Of a stretch of DNA of 64,000 nt, positions 61,710 through 64,000 are shown in pieces (position 1 is the stretch's first letter; each line of letters begins with the position of its first letter). The translations under genes and the position numbers were made by a program. Location: contig JAGTXO010000077.1 of NCBI GenBank assembly GCA_019448385.1, positions 50,566 through 114,565 of the forward strand, read 5' to 3'. The notes under the pieces are model-generated. The model was not told where the DNA came from. It did not search any database and saw only the letters and a program-made list of their open reading frames with translations. Origin of the DNA: Diacronema lutheri (Eukaryota > Haptophyta > Pavlovophyceae > Pavlovales > Pavlovaceae).

Positions 61710-63398
61710 TCAATGCGGGCGATGCAGCCACGAGAATTTGCCGACGAGGTCCTCCTCCTTGTGCGCCATGATCCCCTTCATCGAGCGCTCGGCCAGCTTC
61801 TCGTAACGCCTCGGCAACGCGCAGACCGACTCTTGCGCGGCCTGCGCCTCGGCGTTCAGCCCGGTCATATTCTCCGCGTTGAACTCCGTCACGAGGTAAG
61901 CTGTGGCGCGCGGCGGCGCGGCGCGGCGCGGCGAATGCCCGTGGCGCGACTCGGGTGAGCGCAGCCAACGCGCATCCGGTGCGATTCGTCAGACGGCGTG
62001 CGCGAGTGCGCACTGAGGCGAGCGCGCGGCTGCACGCGGGGCGCGGGCGGCACGCGCAGATGCTGGCGCAGGCGCGCATCGCGGCGGGCGCGGCGCGCGC
62101 GCGGCCGCGCGCACCGATGATGTGCGCGTAGTCTACCGCGGTGTACACGCCGATCCGCTGCGCGACGCGCGAGAAGTCGTCGAAGAGATTTGGGTTCGAC
62201 GCGTCAGTCATCAGCTCGGCGGGCATCACGATCTGCGCTTTCATCATCTCATTGAATGAGATCATCGCGTTGGACGGGTCGAGGCGGAAGATCTCCTTCA
62301 TGAATGCCTGGTACGCCATCTCGTGCCTGCGCCGCCACACGCGCGTGCCGGTGCCGCGCGGATCGACGTGAGACCGAGTGACGGCAGCGGCGGCGGCGGC
62401 GGCGGCGCGCGCGCGCGCCGGCCGGGCGAGCGCCGCCTGCCACACCGCTCCAGAGCGCCTCCCCTCATCCCCTGCCCCGCGCCCGGCCAACCCGCCGCCT
62501 GCCACACCGCTCAGAGCGCCTCCCCGCATTCCCTGCCCCGCGCCCGGCCATCCCGCGGCGCACGCGCGCGCGCGCCTCGCGCAACGTCGCGCACCTCGCC
62601 TCGTCGCCGGCGATGCGCGTCGTGAGGATGGCAAGGCGCTTGGCGCCGGCCTCGCCGCAGAGCCTCGCGACGTTCTGGTGCGAGATCTTGGTGGCACGCT
62701 CCTGGAAGGAGGTGTAGATGATGCCACGGTATGGGTCCTTCTCGCCCGATGGGTTGAACCCGTCCTTGATCAGGTTATGCACCGTCACCTCCATCGCGCG
62801 CATGTCGATCCGGCCGGTCAGGTACAGGAACTTGTTGAGGATGTCGCCGTGCCGGTTCTCCTCCGCGGTCCAGCCGCGGCTCCATCGGGCCCACGGGCTC
62901 TCAGAGGTGCCCGTCGGGTCCTCCATCCCCTCAAACGTGTTGAGCAGCGTCTGGTACGTCGGCAGTGCTTCCTCCGTCACCGTGTCGCCGACAATCGCGA
63001 CGAGGAGCGCGTCCGGGATCCCCTTGCACTCCTCGCGCAGGTCGATCGCTCCGCTCGCGCCAGTCGTCGCGGCGCATGTCGGGCAAAAAGTCCTGCGGCT
63101 GCCAGCTGTCGTCGACCGTTTTCAAGATGTTCAGGTGCCGCTCGACAAATGGCTCCATCGCCTGCAGCACCTCCACCTTGTGCGGGTAGAGGCAGCCGGA
63201 CGCGCGCTTTCTTCTGCGGAACTCGGCTTCGACCGCGCCGAGCGGGAAGGACGCAAGCGTAGGCTCCGTCGCAGTGCAGCGCACGGCCGAGCGCGCTGCG
63301 GGCATCTGCCCTCGCCCGGACACCATCCGCGCCGCGCGCCCGAGCACCACGCCGGGCAGCGCAGCCAGCGCGAGCAGCATGGTTCCCCGGAGCGGCAT
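61710..63398 (-). CDS. plant-type acyl-ACP desaturase (stearoyl-ACP Delta-9 desaturase family), plastid (one frame break)
   Basis: Exons 63398-62595, 62326-62115 and 61900-61710. Joined with one base removed near 63050-63056 they give exactly 402 codons (401 aa). The start MPLRGTMLLALAALPGVVLG provides a signal peptide plus plastid presequence. Di-iron ligands are visible in EENRHGD and, across intron 1, in DEA|RHE; DWRER...LREECKGIPD, TEEALPTYQT and GVYTAVDYAHII are family hallmarks. The enzyme inserts a cis double bond into acyl-ACP in the stroma using ferredoxin. The frame break sits in the stretch CGGAGCG. Since the gene is expected to be essential, I suspect a sequence error. Confidence 0.85.
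62370..62420. repeat. GGC-trinucleotide run in the desaturase intron
   Basis: Repeated gcggcggcg followed by gcgcgcgc within the first intron (62327-62594). The rest of that intron has a duplicated ~50-bp block containing cctgccacaccgctc. Confidence 0.6.
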
Positions 63399-63523
63399 GG
63401 CGCTCGATCGCGAAGCAAGGCGTGTTTCTCCCCGCGGGAGGACGCGGACGAACCCCTTTCCAAAAACGATCCCAAAATGGCGCTTCAATCGGCCAGCAAT
63501 CGCCGCTCAAGCGGGCGGACCCA

Positions 63524-63820
63524 TCACCAGCGAGGGACCGGCCGCGTGCGTGCCGAGGCCCGAGGCTGATCCGCACTTGCTGCGCACTCGCGCCTACGGC
63601 CGCGCCGTCCTACGCGGCGAGGCCAACCGGCACGGCGCGGCTCGCCTCCGTCCACATGGAAGCGAGGCCAAAGCGCGTTGGTCGCGCGCGCGGGCCGGGC
63701 AGGCACGCGGCTGCGATCATCAGCGGAAAGGGCGCACGCTTGAACAGCTCGAGCGCGTCGCATGCACTCGTCGTTCAGCGCCGTCCTTGCATTCTCAAGA
63801 ACGTCGACAGTCCGAGCCAT
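63524..63820 (-). CDS. uncertain small ORF, unknown
   Basis: A minus-strand frame from a Met at 63820 (MARTVDVLENARTALNDECMRRARAV...) is open to 63524. It starts helical but soon becomes Arg-rich and may be a first exon or chance. It lies upstream of the desaturase on the same strand. Confidence 0.2.
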   Translation of the reverse strand: MARTVDVLENARTALNDECMRRARAVQACALSADDRSRVPARPARATNALWPRFHVDGGEPRRAGWPRRVGRRGRRRECAASADQPRASARTRPVPRW

Positions 63821-63863
63821 CTTGAGTCTTGAGTCTTGAGTCTTGAGTCTTGAGTCTTGACTC
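63821..63863. repeat. 7-bp tandem repeat (cttgagt)x6
   Basis: Six head-to-tail heptamers directly in front of the uncertain small ORF. Confidence 0.85.
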
Positions 63864-64000
63864 TTCTTCCTCCTCCCCCAAAGATCCGTTTCAACTTGCA
63901 CATGGCGGCCTCCTCGCAAGGTCTAAGCTTCGACCCAGGCAACAGCCGCCGACGTGGACGGGGCGCACGCGTGCGGCGAGATCGACCTGAGCCGTGAGTT
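63864..64000. other. right edge of window, possible gene start
   Basis: A plus-strand Met at 63902 (MAASSQGLS...) reads to a TGA near 63995, but nothing is recognisable. It may be a first exon of a gene continuing to the right. Confidence 0.2.

Overview
This window looks like nuclear DNA of a GC-rich eukaryotic microalga with a complex plastid. A haptophyte, especially a pavlovophyte-like one, is my best guess, but the sequence alone does not prove it. The reasons are: introns in most genes with splice donors mostly of the form GTGCG; signal-peptide-like N-termini on plastid-type proteins (carotenoid-desaturase-like FAD enzyme, TerC, PAP/fibrillin, plant-type acyl-ACP desaturase); eukaryotic families (myosin, p24, TRIP4/ASC-1, NSF-like AAA, polyamine-type APC carrier); two pol III tRNA-Leu genes; pherophorin-like Ser-Pro tracts; and long C/G homopolymers. 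No prokaryotic operon logic, CRISPR array or rRNA is visible.

Layout. 0-25.8 kb is a dense run of mostly intact genes: FAD-dependent desaturase-like enzyme, a TIR-like ('SHSW') membrane protein, an MFS sucrose-carrier-like transporter, a polyamine/amino-acid transporter, an MSS51-C-like protein, a GT-C-like membrane protein, a methyltransferase, an EF-hand/TerC protein, a huge low-complexity coiled-coil protein followed by a truncated AGC-type kinase relic, and an ATP-grasp enzyme. 25.8-26.4 kb is a fold-back mobile-element nest reaching the stop codon of a TauD-type dioxygenase. An NSF-D1-like AAA ATPase with a SAM domain follows. 30.2-41.6 kb holds two tandem copies of a secreted LRR / Ser-Pro / root-cap-like protein. 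In both, each LRR sits on its own 72-nt phase-2 exon; one copy has a 2.18-kb (CA)n intron and the other a roughly 750-residue SPPP tract. 41.6-45.0 kb is one gene joining a TRIP4 zinc finger, an ASCH domain and an AlkB-like dioxygenase. 45-48.4 kb has a small unknown protein, two identical tRNA-Leu(AAG) genes, a p24 cargo receptor and a fibrillin. 48.8-54.6 kb is a myosin with IQ motifs and a UBA domain. 54.6-59.6 kb is a hAT transposon with 18-bp terminal inverted repeats, a near-complete transposase and decayed coding-like sequence. 59.7-63.4 kb has a membrane matrixin-like metalloprotease and an acyl-ACP desaturase.

Gene organisation. Several neighbours are head-to-head with start codons 15-80 bp apart (11.4, 15.9, 27.7, 45.0 and 47.5 kb), so promoters must be shared or lie inside the neighbouring gene. 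Between 52 and 63 kb nearly every minus-strand gene needs one or more 1-2-nt frame corrections, while the genes before 45 kb are clean. This suggests residual assembly indels or local decay, and is flagged gene by gene. Exon joins were inferred by hand from GT-AG (once GC-AG) sites, phase and protein-family continuity; where given, exon lengths sum to whole codons.
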